From contig NZ_VFIO01000009.1 of NCBI RefSeq assembly GCF_007858365.1, positions 1 through 64,000 on the forward strand: 64,000 bases of DNA, given 5' to 3'. Below, one piece after another: positions 54,288 through 63,949 of the stretch (the first letter of the stretch is position 1; each line of letters begins with the position of its first letter). Position numbers and translations under genes: made by a program. This DNA comes from Pseudomonas saxonica. Its GTDB lineage: Bacteria > Pseudomonadota > Gammaproteobacteria > Pseudomonadales > Pseudomonadaceae. The notes under the pieces are model-generated. The model searched no databases and was not told the origin of the DNA. It was given only the letters and a program-made list of their open reading frames with translations.

Positions 54288-55376
54288 ATGAGCCCGATTA
54301 AGAAAACTGTTGTTCAACGCGCAGGAGATGTCGAATATTTCCCCTCAGGTCGCCAATCTTATTTAGCCCCCTTGCCTTTACCAACCAGTGAGCATCCCTT
54401 CTGTCCCTATATCAGTGGATATGACGATATTCACTTGGATTTCGGAGGTGGGCAGCCGAAAGTTTTTCCGTATCAATTTAACTTGGGAGTGCCATTTACA
54501 TTTTCCTGTCTCGTAGCTTTTGGAGTACCTCTTTTAGGTGGGCTTTTGATGTTGATGTTAGGTGATACCTTTCAGGACGGGTGGGAATCTGCTAAAGGGA
54601 TTTTCTTGGTGTCTGGACATTACGCATTCATAGCTTGGTTTTTTTTCTCAACCATGTTTTTCCTCATCTGGCTTTACCACCACAACCTCTTCACAAAAGT
54701 TATCCCCACCCGTTTCAACCGTCAGCGCCGCGAAGTGTGTTTTATGCCCGATGGCGCTACTGAACCCTTATTCGTCCCCTGGGAATCTCTCTCCGCATGG
54801 GTCGTGCAAGCACAAGGCGCCACCCAATATGGCGTCATCCGCCAATACGGCATGGGCATGGGGTTTGAGCACGAGGGTGAGTTAGTCCGGGTTGAATTCC
54901 AATGCGGCAGTGTGCAGTTGGCAATTTCCAACTGGGAGGCTGTTCGCGGCTATATGGAATATGAACTCCACGACCTCTCTACCCTTCAAGATCCCCTCGG
55001 GCTGCAAGAGCCCGGCGACCCGCCCCACGAAGGCCTTCACACCTTCCGCAATGCCCGCGCCGGTTTGCATCGGCGCTTGCGCGATAAGGAAGTGGGCCGG
55101 ATCTACGCTTTCTTTTGGTACGTCTACCACGTGATGACGCTGTGGACGCTGCCCAACCATTTGGTGGAGTGGGAAATAAAACGCATCGCCAAAGTCGGCC
55201 GCCGGGCGTTGCCGCCCGCCATGCAAGCATGGTCCGAGCCGTTGCCGCCCGAACAATGGGCCAAGCCCAGCAGCGAACTGTTGCGACTGAGCGCCAAGGT
55301 CAAAGCCCTGATCAAACGCTACCCGCGCAAGCCTATTACCGAGGTCTATGCCGAGGTGTATCGCAGTGAGCGGTAA
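54288..55376 (+). CDS. DUF6708-like membrane protein beside hcp
   Basis: A 362-residue protein with two adjacent membrane helices (FTFSCLVAFGVPLLGGLLML, about 70-92; FIAWFFFSTMFFLIWLYHH, about 108-130). The segment RFNRQRREVCFMPDGATEPL after them and the C-terminal part fit the DUF6708 family seen next to hcp and VgrG genes. Base composition changes near 54680: AT-rich before, GC-rich after. Role unknown; effector handling or immunity at the inner membrane are both possible. It lies 77 bases after hcp. Confidence 0.8.
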   Translation: MSPIKKTVVQRAGDVEYFPSGRQSYLAPLPLPTSEHPFCPYISGYDDIHLDFGGGQPKVFPYQFNLGVPFTFSCLVAFGVPLLGGLLMLMLGDTFQDGWESAKGIFLVSGHYAFIAWFFFSTMFFLIWLYHHNLFTKVIPTRFNRQRREVCFMPDGATEPLFVPWESLSAWVVQAQGATQYGVIRQYGMGMGFEHEGELVRVEFQCGSVQLAISNWEAVRGYMEYELHDLSTLQDPLGLQEPGDPPHEGLHTFRNARAGLHRRLRDKEVGRIYAFFWYVYHVMTLWTLPNHLVEWEIKRIAKVGRRALPPAMQAWSEPLPPEQWAKPSSELLRLSAKVKALIKRYPRKPITEVYAEVYRSER

Positions 55377-55458
55377 GGCTTCACTACGGCACTGAGGTAT
55401 GGGCTTGCCCGCAACAACGCTCTGCGCTAGCGCAGGCAAACCCGCTGTGAAACTTTGC

Positions 55459-58400
55459 TTAAAACTCGAACTGATACTGCGCGTTAACGCTCTGTTCCCG
55501 GGATCGGTTGCCGCGCTGGTTGGTAATGCTCAGGCTCAAGGCGCTGTCACGGGTGAGGCGTGCCACTGCGCCTGCATTCATGTTCACCACTGAGCGGTTC
55601 AAAGGCGCTCCGGCAATGCGCATGCTGCCGGCGCCTTGCCATGAAGCATCCACTGTCGGGCTCAAGTCGCCACTGGCGCGGGTGTACGCAACACCGCCGT
55701 TGAGGCTGAGCCACGACGGGCCCATGGACGTCTTGCCCATGTCGAGACTGAGGCGTACACCGCCTGTGTTCAGGTTAACGGCCTGGCTGGCTGGTTTGCC
55801 CTTCAGGGCACTGATACCTGCGGTCTCGCTGAAGCCAGCGCTACGCGTGCTGACATGTGCAAATTGCAGGTAGGGCTGCACGTCCCATGGGCCAAGCTCC
55901 CAGCGGTAATTGCCTTCGGTAAAGAGTTGTCGTGTGTGATTCACGTACCGGGTGGACAGGCTGTCATCAATATCGCTGAAGCTCACCCGACGCTTGGTCT
56001 GAATCGGGTTCCGGGCGTAGGCGACCCCGCCATACAGGCCGAACGCGCCCCACGTGTGACCCGCATGCACGCCTATCTGGTAGGTGTCGATCGTGGCTTT
56101 GCCTGCATTCGCACTGGTCACGCTGCCTTCTGTGCTCGCCAGCACTACGCCTGCACGCGTGCCGTGTTCGAAGTCATGGTCTGCACCGATCATCACGCCT
56201 TTGCGCGAATGGCTGATACGTGCAGCGTTGCCGTCACCGTCGAGCCGACCGTTACTGTGGATCGACTGCACCCATACGGCTTGACCCGCAGAGCCAGGCG
56301 GTCGCGAGGTGTTGTCCCCCGCGCTCCGTGCCCGCTGCAAGGCAGCTTCGCGTATGACGCGGCTGTCTTCGATCATCACCGACTGAATGCCGGGGTGCAG
56401 GTCGCCGCTTAATTGATCCAGCGCGCGGGTGGCTTCATTCGGGAAGAGCGAGGTCAGGCGCTGCGCCAGGGTGTGCGATATGTCCAGCCCGTCGGCTGCG
56501 TGCGCCGTGGCGCGTTGGTTGGCGTTAGTGGCCGCCGCAACCAGTGGCAGGCCTCGACCCACGTCAAACCCTAATGTGTGAGCCTCACGGGTCTGGGTAA
56601 AACTCAGAAATGGTGAGAACTGCCGATGGTCTATCGAGGTGAATTGACCGTTGATGCCAGCATCTGCTTGCAATACGCCGTAGTGCTTACCGAGCGCAAA
56701 GGCGTCGGGCAGGTGTGTCAGGCGTAATGTCCCGCCCTCAATGTGTGCCAAACCGCGCACTTGTAGCGAGATTGCCGCCGGGTTAAGGGCAGGGCTCAGT
56801 ATCAGGGTTGACCCTTCGAGCTGGCGATACTCGCCGTTGATCGTCAGCGGACGCTGTTCACTGCCGGGCACAATAGTGCCTTGAACGTGGGTATCGGAGA
56901 GCTGGCCATCGCCACTGAGCACGCCGGCCACGCTGACTCGAGTCAGCCCCTGCTGCTGCCTGCCATTGATCTGTGCGATACCCCCTTTTACGTTCAGATC
57001 GGTGTCCTGCAAGGTGCCGTTAAGGCGCAGTAACCCACCTTGAATCGTCACATCGCTAGTAAGGCGGTTGTTTCCGTCCAGCTCCAAAAGGCCGGAGTAA
57101 AGAGTGGCACCGGCAAAACTGTTGTCACCGCTGAGCCTGAGCCAACCTTCACCGGCTTTGCTCAGGCGTCCGGGACCACTGATGTTGTTGCGCCAATCGT
57201 CCCAGGCGTGCCCTTGCCAAACCACGGCGCCGCCCGCACGGCGATCCATCACCACGGTGGTATCGACGCGTATTTGGCCGGGACCGTCGATGGCTTTTTT
57301 CAGGTCTATCAAACCCCAGCCATAGACATCATCGACGCCAGGTTCGCCCAAGTCCTGCGCGGTGGTCAGTAACACGTCACGGATTTGCGGGTTGTCGAGG
57401 TAAGGGAATCGTTCTATTAGTAACCCCAGCGCGCCGGTGACATGCGGCGCTGCCATAGAGGTTCCCGTATAGGTGTCGTAATCAAAGTCCAAGCGCTCAT
57501 CTATTACCTTGAATCCTTCCACCTCATCATTTTTGTCGTAAATGTTTTCGACCTTGATCTGGCTATCGACGACAGTAGAAGTGATGCGGGTACCTGGCGC
57601 AGCCACGCACCACTCTTTGCTGTAGCCGCAACGGAATGAGCTGGGATCAAGCGTCAGGTTTTGATTCAGATTGACCACGGTTAGCCAGTAAGGCTCCAGT
57701 TCGGGCATGGCGCGCGGCAACGAAGCCAACGCGTCAGCGAAGGGCGCCGTCTCAGGCGTCTGATTTCTTCTCTGGGAGTTGCCCGCGGCCCAAACTTGTA
57801 ACAAACCACCGCCCAAAGACATGTTGCCCAACACCGTGCCGACAGATGAACGCTGCACGTGCAAAGCGGCATCCAGTTGCTCAACAGTGTCGAGCTTTTC
57901 AGGAATGCCCCAGCTGTGGTTAATGACACGCACGTTCTGTTCTTGCATTTGCTGATACGCATTTGCGTAAGCCTCGTTACTCGCGTTAACCGTCACGGTT
58001 CGATCAAGTGAGTAGGGCGCATCGTTATAGATGTGACTGAAAAGTCGGAGCGGGCTCAAGTTTGCTCCGTAAGCCACGCCGTGCATGCCATTGCCGTCGC
58101 GGTTGGCCAGCATGGTGCCCGCCACATGGGTGCCATGAGGGTCGTAAGACGCTCCCAGCATGCCTTTGTATCGATCGAACTCCAGGTTGGACAGGGTTCC
58201 GTTTGCGACCATGTCTTGCAACATGGCCAACGTTTTTGGGGGCAAATCGTTGTATTCAATACTGGCCCGATCGCCTTCGGAATAGAAGCAACCGGGCTGG
58301 GTGGCGCCAGGCATGGTTTCTCTTTCGCAGCCTTCATCTGCCAAGCGAATCGGACGATGATCTTTTTCGCCAAACTCACTGTGACGCAGGTCAGTCCCTG

Positions 58401-58632
58401 AATCAGCAAGGCTCAGGCGAACACCATCGCCGCTTAATCCTCGGGCATAGGCTGCATCCGCCCCGATGGCCGCTAACCCCCAATTTGATGTGAACTCATC
58501 GCTGCGCCAAGTGGCCGTGTCGTGCAGACGCCCTTGCTCGGAATACGCCAGCGCGTTCGACGCAAAGGCCCACAAACCTGCCACCAGGCTCAAGGTAAAG
58601 GGTGTCTGGGGAGGGATTTTCAAATTCGGCAT
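55459..58632 (-). CDS. Subtilisin-type serine protease autotransporter
   Basis: A 1057-residue type Va autotransporter. A signal peptide ends near ASNALAYS. The S8 protease domain has Asp77 (LADSGTD), His166 (DPHGTHVAG) and Ser392 (GTSMAAPHVTG), so the triad is complete. An autotransporter-associated repeat region follows (GPGRLSKAGEGWLRLSGDNS), then a 12-strand beta-barrel (about 780-1057) ending in QYQFEF. It resembles Serratia and Pseudomonas extracellular serine proteases. The ATG at 58630-58632 is used; the 40-residue extension of the open frame has no signal sequence. The protein should be exported and may be released or kept on the cell surface. Confidence 0.93.
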   Translation of the reverse strand: MPNLKIPPQTPFTLSLVAGLWAFASNALAYSEQGRLHDTATWRSDEFTSNWGLAAIGADAAYARGLSGDGVRLSLADSGTDLRHSEFGEKDHRPIRLADEGCERETMPGATQPGCFYSEGDRASIEYNDLPPKTLAMLQDMVANGTLSNLEFDRYKGMLGASYDPHGTHVAGTMLANRDGNGMHGVAYGANLSPLRLFSHIYNDAPYSLDRTVTVNASNEAYANAYQQMQEQNVRVINHSWGIPEKLDTVEQLDAALHVQRSSVGTVLGNMSLGGGLLQVWAAGNSQRRNQTPETAPFADALASLPRAMPELEPYWLTVVNLNQNLTLDPSSFRCGYSKEWCVAAPGTRITSTVVDSQIKVENIYDKNDEVEGFKVIDERLDFDYDTYTGTSMAAPHVTGALGLLIERFPYLDNPQIRDVLLTTAQDLGEPGVDDVYGWGLIDLKKAIDGPGQIRVDTTVVMDRRAGGAVVWQGHAWDDWRNNISGPGRLSKAGEGWLRLSGDNSFAGATLYSGLLELDGNNRLTSDVTIQGGLLRLNGTLQDTDLNVKGGIAQINGRQQQGLTRVSVAGVLSGDGQLSDTHVQGTIVPGSEQRPLTINGEYRQLEGSTLILSPALNPAAISLQVRGLAHIEGGTLRLTHLPDAFALGKHYGVLQADAGINGQFTSIDHRQFSPFLSFTQTREAHTLGFDVGRGLPLVAAATNANQRATAHAADGLDISHTLAQRLTSLFPNEATRALDQLSGDLHPGIQSVMIEDSRVIREAALQRARSAGDNTSRPPGSAGQAVWVQSIHSNGRLDGDGNAARISHSRKGVMIGADHDFEHGTRAGVVLASTEGSVTSANAGKATIDTYQIGVHAGHTWGAFGLYGGVAYARNPIQTKRRVSFSDIDDSLSTRYVNHTRQLFTEGNYRWELGPWDVQPYLQFAHVSTRSAGFSETAGISALKGKPASQAVNLNTGGVRLSLDMGKTSMGPSWLSLNGGVAYTRASGDLSPTVDASWQGAGSMRIAGAPLNRSVVNMNAGAVARLTRDSALSLSITNQRGNRSREQSVNAQYQFEF

Positions 58633-58825
58633 CTGTAACGCTCCGTTGGGATAATGTCCTCTGAAGAGCGTGGGGAAGTTGCAACAGAATGCGTATCGGA
58701 CGCAGTTGGATAGCGCGGCAGACGCCTCTGGTTCCTTTGTAAGGGAATACATTTTTTCCTACGTTTACTGCCGTGAACGAGGCTAGGGACGTAGCGGGGA
58801 GGGCTGCTGGGCGGGTCTGATCGTC

Positions 58826-58843
58826 GTACGTGATCGTACAACC
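58826..58843. promoter_or_regulatory. Putative operator upstream of the FadR-type regulator
   Basis: TCGTACGTGATCGTACAA contains the perfect inverted repeat GTACG-TGAT-CGTAC, 63 bases before the regulator start. The same GTACG-N4-CGTAC occurs at 59886-59899 in front of kdgD. Autoregulation by the neighbouring protein is inferred. Confidence 0.7.
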
Positions 58844-58906
58844 GCCTTGAGCTATCATGTGTGCACGTTTCACCCCCGATGCCTCTGAATTCGAGAAAGA
58901 TTCACC

Positions 58907-59653
58907 ATGGAAAACCCAAACGACGTACCGCGCCTTCCTCGCAAACGCCGCAGCCTCGCGCAGGAATTGGTGACGGTACTGTCCGATCAGATTCGCGACG
59001 GTTTGCTCAAGCGTGGCGATAAGCTGCCCACCGAGTCCGCGATCATGGAAGCGCATGGCGTTAGCCGAACGGTGGTGCGCGAAGCAATATCCCGGCTGCA
59101 GGCAGCCGGGCAGGTCGAAACCCGGCACGGCATCGGCACGTTTGTGCTGGACACGCCGAGCCCGAGTGGCTTTCGCATTGACCCTGCCACCATTGTCACT
59201 TTGCGCGATGTGCTGGCGATTCTTGAGTTGCGCATCAGCCTCGAAGTGGAGTCAGCGGGCTTGGCCGCACAACGTCGCAGCCCTGAGCAACTGGCGGCGA
59301 TGCGTGCCGCACTCGATGCCTTGAACGAAAGTACCGCCCGCGACGGTGATGCAGTGGCTTCGGATTTTCAGTTCCATTTGCAGATTGCGCTGTCGACGGG
59401 CAACCGTTACTTCACAGACATCATGACCCACCTGGGCACCAGCATCATTCCACGCACGCGGCTTAATTCGGCGAGCCTGGCCCATGATGACCAGCAGCGT
59501 TACATGAATCGCCTGAGCCGTGAGCACGAAGAAATCTACACCGCGATTGCCCGTCAGGATTCCGATGCGGCACGTGCAGCCATGCGATTGCACTTGACCA
59601 ACAGCCGCGAGCGTTTGCGTCACGCCCACGAAGAGGCTGAAGCGCGGGGGTGA
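58907..59653 (+). CDS. FadR/GntR-family regulator of hexarate catabolism
   Basis: A 248-residue GntR-family regulator of the FadR (FCD) subgroup. The winged helix reads LKRGDKLPTESAIMEAHGVS RTVV with REAISRLQAAGQVETRHGIG. The C-terminal FCD domain has LELRISLEVESAGLAA and the metal-ligand residues in DFQFHLQIALSTGNRYF. It precedes kdgD, a GudP-like transporter and garD, and an identical-core palindrome stands before it and before kdgD. It is probably a repressor released by glucarate, galactarate or an intermediate. Confidence 0.9.
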   Translation: MENPNDVPRLPRKRRSLAQELVTVLSDQIRDGLLKRGDKLPTESAIMEAHGVSRTVVREAISRLQAAGQVETRHGIGTFVLDTPSPSGFRIDPATIVTLRDVLAILELRISLEVESAGLAAQRRSPEQLAAMRAALDALNESTARDGDAVASDFQFHLQIALSTGNRYFTDIMTHLGTSIIPRTRLNSASLAHDDQQRYMNRLSREHEEIYTAIARQDSDAARAAMRLHLTNSRERLRHAHEEAEARG

Positions 59654-59957
59654 GTCTGGCGCGTTTGAGCGGTCGGCCGGTCAAATACGTGTAGGCGCTG
59701 TCGATCGTTGCGAGGCTGCGATCGGAGGTAAAGCCGTCGTAAAGGCTGACGTACGATCTGTTTTCGAATTAAATTTTCTGCTTTGTTTCGCGATTGAAGC
59801 GCTCTAGATCAGGCTATCTATGGTTTTGGATGCGCCAATTTCGCGGCTATTGATAGAAATGGGATTGACGATTGTTTTTATAGTTGTACGATGACGTACG
59901 ACACAGCCAAGCGCTGCTGGCTTTTTAATAACAACAAGCTCCCAGGGTGTTCGAATA
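59654..59957. other. Intergenic region with the kdgD promoter
   Basis: About 304 bases. The first half carries a degenerate repeat-like segment (CGATCGTTGCGAGGCTGCGA near 59701-59720). The second half holds the kdgD promoter and operator, listed separately. No gene is seen. Confidence 0.6.
59865..59903 (+). promoter_or_regulatory. kdgD promoter with overlapping operator
   Basis: TTGACG (59865-59870) and TACGAT (59887-59892), 16 bases apart, form a plausible sigma-70 promoter. The palindrome TTGTACGATGACGTACGACA (59884-59903) covers the -10 element, so a bound regulator would block RNA polymerase. This favours repression. Confidence 0.65.
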
Positions 59958-60869
59958 ATGAATCCACAAGAACTGAAGTCCATCCTCTCTTCCGGCCTGC
60001 TGTCTTTTCCGGTGACCGATTTCAATGCTCAGGGTGACTTTCACCGTGAGGGCTACATCAAGCGTCTGGAATGGCTGGCTCCATATGGTGCTTCGGCCTT
60101 GTTCGCAGCGGGCGGCACCGGTGAGTTTTTCTCCCTGGCGGCCAGCGAATATTCGCAAGTGATCAAAACTGCCGTCGACACCTGCGCCACCAGCGTGCCG
60201 ATTCTTGCCGGTGTCGGTGGCTCGACCCGTCAAGCCATCGAGTACGCTCAAGAAGCCGAGCGCCTGGGGGCCAAAGGTCTGCTGCTGCTGCCGCACTACT
60301 TGACCGAAGCCAGCCAGGACGGCGTTGCCGCCCACGTTGAGGCGGTATGCAAGTCAGTCAAAATCGGTGTGATCGTTTACAACCGTAACGTGTGCCGCCT
60401 CACCGCGCCGTTGCTGGAACGTCTGGCTGAGCGCTGCCCTAACCTGATCGGTTACAAAGATGGCCTGGGCGATATTGAGTTGATGGTTTCGATTCGCCGC
60501 CGTCTTGGCGACCGTTTCAGCTACCTGGGCGGCTTGCCGACTGCAGAAGTTTACGCAGCTGCCTACAAGGCGCTGGGCGTGCCGGTGTACTCCTCGGCCG
60601 TGTTCAACTTCATCCCGAAAACCGCGATGGACTTCTACCACGCCGTGGCCCGCGAAGATCACGCCACCGTGGGCAAAATCATCGACGACTTCTTCCTGCC
60701 GTATCTGGATATCCGCAACCGCAAAGCCGGTTACGCGGTGAGCATCGTCAAGGCTGGCGCGACTATTGCCGGTTACAGTGCCGGGCCTGTGCGTACGCCA
60801 CTGACCGACTTGTTACCAGAAGAATACGAAGCACTGGCCGCCTTGATCGACAAGCAGGGTCCGCAGTAA
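59958..60869 (+). CDS. kdgD: 5-dehydro-4-deoxyglucarate dehydratase
   Basis: Dehydrates and decarboxylates 5-keto-4-deoxyglucarate to 2-oxoglutarate semialdehyde, the Pseudomonas route for glucarate and galactarate. It is 303 residues of the DapA/NAL superfamily. Lys167 (NLIGYKDGLGD) forms the Schiff base and Tyr141 (VIVYNRN) is the proton relay; FAAGGTGEFFSL is the substrate loop. The ribosome site is weak. A terminator follows, so the transporter and garD may have their own promoter or rely on read-through. Confidence 0.95.
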   Translation: MNPQELKSILSSGLLSFPVTDFNAQGDFHREGYIKRLEWLAPYGASALFAAGGTGEFFSLAASEYSQVIKTAVDTCATSVPILAGVGGSTRQAIEYAQEAERLGAKGLLLLPHYLTEASQDGVAAHVEAVCKSVKIGVIVYNRNVCRLTAPLLERLAERCPNLIGYKDGLGDIELMVSIRRRLGDRFSYLGGLPTAEVYAAAYKALGVPVYSSAVFNFIPKTAMDFYHAVAREDHATVGKIIDDFFLPYLDIRNRKAGYAVSIVKAGATIAGYSAGPVRTPLTDLLPEEYEALAALIDKQGPQ

Positions 60870-60879
60870 GCAATCATCA

Positions 60880-60905
60880 AAGCCGCTGAGAAATCAGCGG
60901 CTTTT
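60880..60905 (+). terminator. Rho-independent terminator after kdgD
   Basis: AGCCGCTGA and TCAGCGGCT pair around GAAA and are followed by TTTT, 12 bases after the kdgD stop. Confidence 0.88.
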
Positions 60906-61017
60906 TGCGTAAAGGAATACGTTTGCCAGCTGCACCACCGTAAGCCACACCCGCAAGTCCGCCACACCCAAAGAGATTCACCCGCGTATAAAAATAATCA
61001 GTGGGAGTAGTTTTTAC

Positions 61018-62373
61018 ATGCAAGCGACCAAGCCTACGCATGTCCGTTATTTGATCTTGCTCATGTTGTTTCTGGTGACCACGATCAATTACGCCGACCG
61101 TGCCACCATCGCCATCGCAGGCTCCAGCCTGCAAAAAGACTTGGGCATTGACGCCGTCACCCTGGGTTATATCTTCTCCGCCTTTGGCTGGGCCTATGTG
61201 GCCGGGCAAATCCCCGGCGGCTGGTTGCTCGACCGGTTTGGCTCGAAAAAAGTCTACGCGTTGAGCATTTTCACCTGGTCACTGTTCACCGTGTTGCAAG
61301 GCTTTGTCGGCGAGTTCGGCATGTCCACTGCCGTGGTAGCGCTGTTTATGTTGCGCTTTCTGGTGGGGCTGGCCGAAGCGCCATCCTTTCCTGGTAATGC
61401 CCGCATTGTCGCCGCGTGGTTCCCGACCGCAGAGCGCGGCACCGCGTCCGCCATTTTCAACTCGGCGCAGTACTTTGCCACTGTACTGTTCGCGCCCCTG
61501 ATGGGCTGGATCGTCTACTCCTTCGGTTGGGAACATGTGTTTATCGTGATGGGGATGTTCGGCATCGTCTTCTCGGGTATCTGGTTGAAAGTTATCTACA
61601 GCCCGCGTGAACACCCACGTATCAACGAGGCCGAGTTCAAGCATATTGCGGAAAACGGCGGCATGGTCGACATGGACCAGAAAGGCAAAAAAGCTGACGG
61701 TCCAAAGTGGGATTACATACGCCAACTGCTGACCAATCGCATGATGCTGGGCGTTTATCTGGGCCAGTACTGCATCAACGGCATCACCTATTTCTTCCTG
61801 ACCTGGTTCCCGGTGTATCTGGTGCAAGAGCGTGGCATGACCATTCTCAAAGCCGGCTTCATTGCCTCATTGCCGGCCATCTGCGGGTTTGTCGGCGGCG
61901 TACTGGGCGGGGTGATTTCCGATTACCTGCTGCGCAAAGGCCATTCGCTGACCTTCGCCCGCAAGGCGCCAATCATCGCTGGCCTGTTGGTGTCGAGCAG
62001 CATTGTGGCGTGCAACTACGTGGACATTGAGTGGATGGTCGTAGGTTTCATGGCCTTGGCGTTCTTCGGCAAAGGGGTTGGCGCGCTGGGTTGGGCGGTG
62101 GTGTCGGACACCTCGCCCAAGCAGATTGCCGGCCTGAGTGGTGGCTTGTTCAACATGTTTGGCAATATCGCTTCGATCACCACCCCGATTGTCATTGGTT
62201 ACATCATCAGCGCAACCGGATCGTTCAAGTGGGCGCTGGTCTTCGTGGGCTGCAATGCATTGGTCGCCGTGTTCAGTTACCTGGTCATCGTCGGTCCGAT
62301 CAAACGCGTAGTCCTCAAAGAACCACCGGCCAGCGGTCCAACAATCGTTGAGCTTTCACCTGCCCATAGTTAA
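61018..62373 (+). CDS. gudP: GudP-like MFS hexarate transporter
   Basis: Major facilitator superfamily anion:cation symporter, 451 residues and 12 helices. It fits the glucarate/galactarate/phthalate permease group: LVTTINYADRATIAIAGSSL, GWLLDRFGSKKVY, LVGLAEAPSFPGNARIVAAW and the central loop with YSPREHPRINEAE. With kdgD before and garD after, glucarate or galactarate is the probable substrate. GGGAG lies about 8-12 bases before the ATG. garD starts 11 bases after its stop. Confidence 0.92.
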   Translation: MQATKPTHVRYLILLMLFLVTTINYADRATIAIAGSSLQKDLGIDAVTLGYIFSAFGWAYVAGQIPGGWLLDRFGSKKVYALSIFTWSLFTVLQGFVGEFGMSTAVVALFMLRFLVGLAEAPSFPGNARIVAAWFPTAERGTASAIFNSAQYFATVLFAPLMGWIVYSFGWEHVFIVMGMFGIVFSGIWLKVIYSPREHPRINEAEFKHIAENGGMVDMDQKGKKADGPKWDYIRQLLTNRMMLGVYLGQYCINGITYFFLTWFPVYLVQERGMTILKAGFIASLPAICGFVGGVLGGVISDYLLRKGHSLTFARKAPIIAGLLVSSSIVACNYVDIEWMVVGFMALAFFGKGVGALGWAVVSDTSPKQIAGLSGGLFNMFGNIASITTPIVIGYIISATGSFKWALVFVGCNALVAVFSYLVIVGPIKRVVLKEPPASGPTIVELSPAHS

Positions 62374-62384
62374 GGAACGGCGCC

Positions 62385-63938
62385 ATGACGTTGATTGAAC
62401 ATTCCGACTCACCGCGCTCGATCCGCTTGCACCCGCGCGACAACGTGGCCGTGGTAGTCAATGACCAAGGCGTGCCTGCCGGCACGGTGTTCGCCGATGG
62501 TCTGGTGACACTGGATTTCGTGCCCCAAAGCCACAAAGTCACCCTTGTGGACATCCCGCAAGGCGGCGAGGTTATTCGTTACGGCCAGACCATCGGCTAC
62601 GCCTTGCAAGCCATTGAGCGAGGCCGTTGGGTCAATGAAGACCAACTGCGAATGCCCACTGCTCCGCCCCTGGACAGCCTGCCCATGGCCACCGAGGTGC
62701 CTGAGGCCGCGTCGCCGCTGGAGGGTTATACCTTCGAGGGGTTTCGCAATGCGGATGGCACCGTCGGTACGCGCAACATTCTGGGCATCACCACCACCGT
62801 TCAGTGCGTGACCGGGGTGCTCGATCACGCGGTCAAGCGCATCAAGGATGAACTGCTGCCGCGCTACCCCCACGTCGATGACGTAGTGGCGCTGACTCAC
62901 AGTTATGGCTGTGGTGTCGCCATCACGGCGGCCGATGCTTACATCCCGATCCGTACAGTGCGCAATCTGGCGCGCAACCCCAATTTGGGGGGGGAAGCGC
63001 TGGTGATCGGTCTGGGCTGCGAAAAACTGCAGGCCGGGCAGGTCATGCACGAAAACGATCCCTCGGTGGATTTGAGCGACCCTTGGATGTACCGCTTGCA
63101 AGATTCCAGTCATGGATTTACCGAGATGATCGAGCAGATCATGGCGCTGGCTGAAGTGCGCTTGAAAAAACTCGACCAGCGCCGCCGCGAAACTGTGCCC
63201 GCATCCGAGCTGATTTTGGGCATGCAATGTGGTGGCAGCGATGCCTTTTCAGGTATCACCGCCAATCCGGCGCTCGGTTATGCCTCAGACTTGCTGCTGC
63301 GGGCGGGGGCTACGGTGATGTTCTCCGAAGTCACCGAAGTGCGCGATGCCATCTACTTGCTGACCTCGCGGGCAGAAACCCAGACCGTCGCCCAGGAACT
63401 GGTGCGTGAAATGGACTGGTACGACCGCTACCTGGCCAAGGGCGAAGCAGACCGCAGCGCCAATACCACACCGGGCAACAAGAAAGGCGGCTTGTCGAAC
63501 ATCGTTGAGAAGTCGTTGGGCTCCATCGTCAAATCCGGCAGCAGCGCAATCAACGGCGTGCTCGGCCCTGGTGAGCGGGTCACCCGCAAGGGCCTGATTT
63601 TTTGCGCAACGCCGGCCAGCGATTTCGTCTGTGGCACCTTGCAACTGGCGGCCGGGATGAACCTGCATGTGTTTACCACAGGCCGCGGTACGCCCTATGG
63701 GCTGGCGATGGCGCCAGTGGTGAAGGTCTCGACCCGTACCGAACTGGCGCGACGCTGGCCCGACTTGATCGACATCGATGCCGGACGTATTGCCACGGGA
63801 CGGGCCTCAATCGAAGACCTCGGCTGGGAACTGTTCCATTACTACCTGGACGTGGCCAGCGGCAAAAAACACACCTGGGCCGAACAGCACAAACTGCACA
63901 ATGACATAACCCTGTTCAACCCGGCGCCGATTACCTGA
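62385..63938 (+). CDS. garD: Galactarate dehydratase
   Basis: Converts galactarate to 5-keto-4-deoxyglucarate, the KdgD substrate. It is 517 residues, close to E. coli GarD. An N-terminal SAF-type domain (HPRDNVAVVVNDQGVPAGTV) is followed by the UxaA/GarD catalytic region with GFRNADGTVGTRNILGITTT, THSYGCGV, GLGCEKLQAGQ, GMQCGGSDAFSGITANPALG and FTTGRGTPYGLAMAPVVKV. AAGGA precedes the ATG. There is no glucarate dehydratase gene in the window, so galactarate may be the main substrate of this cluster. Confidence 0.95.
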   Translation: MTLIEHSDSPRSIRLHPRDNVAVVVNDQGVPAGTVFADGLVTLDFVPQSHKVTLVDIPQGGEVIRYGQTIGYALQAIERGRWVNEDQLRMPTAPPLDSLPMATEVPEAASPLEGYTFEGFRNADGTVGTRNILGITTTVQCVTGVLDHAVKRIKDELLPRYPHVDDVVALTHSYGCGVAITAADAYIPIRTVRNLARNPNLGGEALVIGLGCEKLQAGQVMHENDPSVDLSDPWMYRLQDSSHGFTEMIEQIMALAEVRLKKLDQRRRETVPASELILGMQCGGSDAFSGITANPALGYASDLLLRAGATVMFSEVTEVRDAIYLLTSRAETQTVAQELVREMDWYDRYLAKGEADRSANTTPGNKKGGLSNIVEKSLGSIVKSGSSAINGVLGPGERVTRKGLIFCATPASDFVCGTLQLAAGMNLHVFTTGRGTPYGLAMAPVVKVSTRTELARRWPDLIDIDAGRIATGRASIEDLGWELFHYYLDVASGKKHTWAEQHKLHNDITLFNPAPIT

Positions 63939-63949
63939 GTGGACCCAGG

